64,000 bases of DNA. Origin: an uncultured Ruminobacter sp. (GTDB lineage: Bacteria; Pseudomonadota; Gammaproteobacteria; Enterobacterales; Succinivibrionaceae). Below are positions 63,301 through 64,000 of this stretch, in pieces. Numbering within the stretch: the stretch's first letter is position 1; every line of letters starts with the position of its first letter. The position numbers and the translations under genes are program-made. The stretch lies in assembly GCA_902764345.1 (NCBI GenBank), contig CACWVT010000004.1, positions 1 to 64,000 of the forward strand, read 5' to 3'. Below the pieces are notes generated by a model, which was not told where the DNA came from, ran no database searches, and saw only the letters and a list, made by a program, of their open reading frames with translations.

Positions 63301-64000
63301 CCGAACCAGCAGGAGCTCATTCTGAAGACCATTGCCGCAAAAACCCTTTATACCGGCATTCTGCCGGAGCAGAAGAAAATGCTGCTTCTTCAGGAAAAGA
63401 ACTTCTCACACATGATAAGCCAGTACTATCACTACCTTAAGGAGTTCGACAACCGCATTCAAGGCTTCAGCGGCAGAATTTCGGAAATAGTCACCCGCAA
63501 CCTGCAGTTTGAAGCCTTCGAGTCATTTAACATTGAGCTCGAAACCTGTATCAAACAGATTGCCAGCTGGGATCTCATCGAAAGCATTGCGGACAGTTAC
63601 GAAAACCGCTTCAGACTCACCGGCGACTACGATCTGCCTGACGAGACGTTCGTGAACAATCTTGACAGTCTTGCCGGCAAGTTCGTGAACGGACAGCTCA
63701 AGAACGAGGTAAGCGAACTCTTCAACATCGTGTTCAAGGTTACCGAAAACGGCAAGGAAAAGACAGCAAAGACAGCAAAGAACCTCAAGGATCTGAGCTC
63801 AAACGGTCTTACCTTCCTGCTTATCTGTGCGCTCTACATAAGTCTTATCCATCTGTCCAGAGAAGGTCAGGACGTGGTCATTCACTGGCCGGTTGACGAA
63901 ATGAGCAAGCTGTCCAACAGAAACATTCACATTCTGCTGCAGGTAATGAACAGAAACAGAATAGCCATGGTTTCGGCGGCCCCGGATCTCAGTACCTCCA
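60340..64000 (+). CDS. SMC/MukB-like ATPase of the DUF3584 type, partial at the right edge
   Basis: From ATG 60340 a frame stays open to the window end: 1220 residues and unfinished. Walker A is INGANGSGKTSLL (about 41-53), followed by LIPFFYGLEPGRI. Then come long coiled coils (about residues 290-1020, rich in Glu/Lys/Leu with a few breaks) and a C-terminal ATPase half with a signature-like LSSNGLTFLLICAL (about 1151-1164) and Walker B VVIHWPVDEMSKL (about 1179-1191). This head-coil-head plan is that of SMC/MukB/JetC proteins; the details resemble the DUF3584 family, whose role is unknown. The ribosome binding site is weak (AGGAACAGGG). Only a few dozen residues should be missing. Confidence 0.85.
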   Translation, partial: MTDKSPLQKQSAGLSRLILVNSYIASGNGIYEFDFSRHTQINGANGSGKTSLLNLIPFFYGLEPGRITSISSVRKSFAGFYLPKSDSSLVFEYVTHNGTMAHVVVSNASNNQGNTSVSYGFVPAPFDTMQYIIQDGINGRFRPKTWMEYRDTLKKNGIKPEKIIYSVDYYRSVIQNIPMGDNATLRKRYALCGGRCQLRYVANIVHSIITGNISFENIKLLLTDILKQEHRTPDLQIREQELTKWCSDTRAFREISELTPNLQHILELSHVISGGRDALISGYADLLWYQNENDDSLEGLVKQRDSESESYGNFKQATEAALSELRSARDAAEEKMSRQKKLLDNMEEEREKFADAEADKWREKYHNRSIIEGFIENKKKQLATLSEGYSFIENEYASTKASLLSKNREDRAPVEAVLHKYELEENRLLAEEERSYQAQRTQIKEQEIRRKHELDLEISARKNARQTLENEKSMFIVPPELQQQLEETDIKLEEARAGNGRLQKTIMELTAKQHQAEARSAQISLQYVQMQNQLTAATAKFKELSRKLSADEGMLTGFLNEYMPDWRQTVGKVIREDLLERTDLSPKIMSDTMISSVPENGDSVENENEKERRSSYILIDSLRLDIRNVDETQKDTSELEAECRTAGEHCEKLTAGIAELDREQTLLASEISECRNEINMARSRLISDAAISELNEKKKSVKECISQTRISRDTELSGRISETARELKKLEDELKKHHEKYVELLENSDTDHLANKSDIESRYGELKEAQMNILKSIDDEFAEQIKTLNELKKSKLSSQNIDPKIIDRIHEECEAYEKELRELNAKSGLVSEYELWLSGNGARINDERSLLTELERKLQDATEQLSSSIKEHERTAKDFEKNIAALNDEIRSRETVQKNIRNCLNDLEAENITAPGTSVKPAVSVSSVLYDTASGITEYRRAVRGLNDELGLLDSRMSSHRATSIYGMWNEARERSRESHVFSGNETPNQQELILKTIAAKTLYTGILPEQKKMLLLQEKNFSHMISQYYHYLKEFDNRIQGFSGRISEIVTRNLQFEAFESFNIELETCIKQIASWDLIESIADSYENRFRLTGDYDLPDETFVNNLDSLAGKFVNGQLKNEVSELFNIVFKVTENGKEKTAKTAKNLKDLSSNGLTFLLICALYISLIHLSREGQDVVIHWPVDEMSKLSNRNIHILLQVMNRNRIAMVSAAPDLSTS

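Noticed and set aside
60340..64000. Complete Wadjet (JetABCD) operon
   Set aside because: No jetA or jetB upstream, only one SMC-like gene in view, and the sequence resembles DUF3584 rather than JetC.

Overview
The window reads as chromosomal DNA of a gammaproteobacterium. The cell-wall cluster rsfS-rlmH-mrdA-rodA-mltB-rlpA-dacA-ybeD, fused rlmKL, uup, frsA, luxS, asnA, pepD and the rnm-yciO pair are all gammaproteobacterial. An anaerobic gut lineage of the Succinivibrionaceae type (order Aeromonadales) would fit, but that placement is inference from gene content and protein style, not a search. Most of the window is housekeeping DNA of fairly uniform composition; the accessory parts are the left end (1-2270), about 14.86-15.63 kb, the AT-rich gap at 48.2-49.66 kb, and the right end after 59.6 kb.

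Layout. 1-2270: an IS3-family (IS150-type) element beside a C-terminal relic of a tyrosine recombinase and 11-bp-spaced direct repeats, the remains of an integrated element. 2.3-12.5 kb, minus strand: a secreted clostripain-like protease, adk, htpG under a textbook heat-shock promoter, recR, ybaB, dnaX and apt. dnaX is split at a run of ten A, so that the 0 frame gives a short gamma-like protein and only a -1 shift gives tau. 12.7-18.2 kb: gph, an OhrR-type regulator divergent from a small thioredoxin, a truncated AAA-ATPase gene, a metallo-beta-lactamase-fold enzyme, and yciO-rnm. 18.3-24.7 kb, minus: a DUF3466 surface protein with a GlyGly-CTERM-like tail, uup and rlmKL.

24.8-44.5 kb is mostly plus strand: leuS, lptE, holA, nadD, rsfS, rlmH, then the elongasome and wall-remodelling genes mrdA, rodA, mltB, rlpA, dacA, ybeD, followed by a SanA-like protein, a ModF-like twin ABC ATPase and a family 2 glycosyltransferase. 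A DUF2799 lipoprotein and luxS (minus) interrupt this block. 44.6-48.2 kb, minus: frsA-proB-proA. 48.2-49.66 kb: a gene-free AT-rich stretch with DnaA-box-like sequences, then a 73-residue basic protein of unknown function with its own promoter and hairpin. 50.2-59.6 kb: pepD (plus), then ilvIH, a YdiJ-like FAD/Fe-S oxidoreductase, hpt and asnA (minus). From 60340 an SMC-like giant ATPase of the DUF3584 type runs off the right edge.

The strongest leads are the reversed-output dnaX recoding site, the open-ended SMC-like gene whose partners lie outside the window, the OhrR/thioredoxin redox switch with an operator-like palindrome inside the promoter, the unexplained 73-residue protein, and the AT-rich DnaA-box region beside it. 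No CRISPR array, tRNA or rRNA gene was seen. No complete new multi-gene system can be shown from this window alone.
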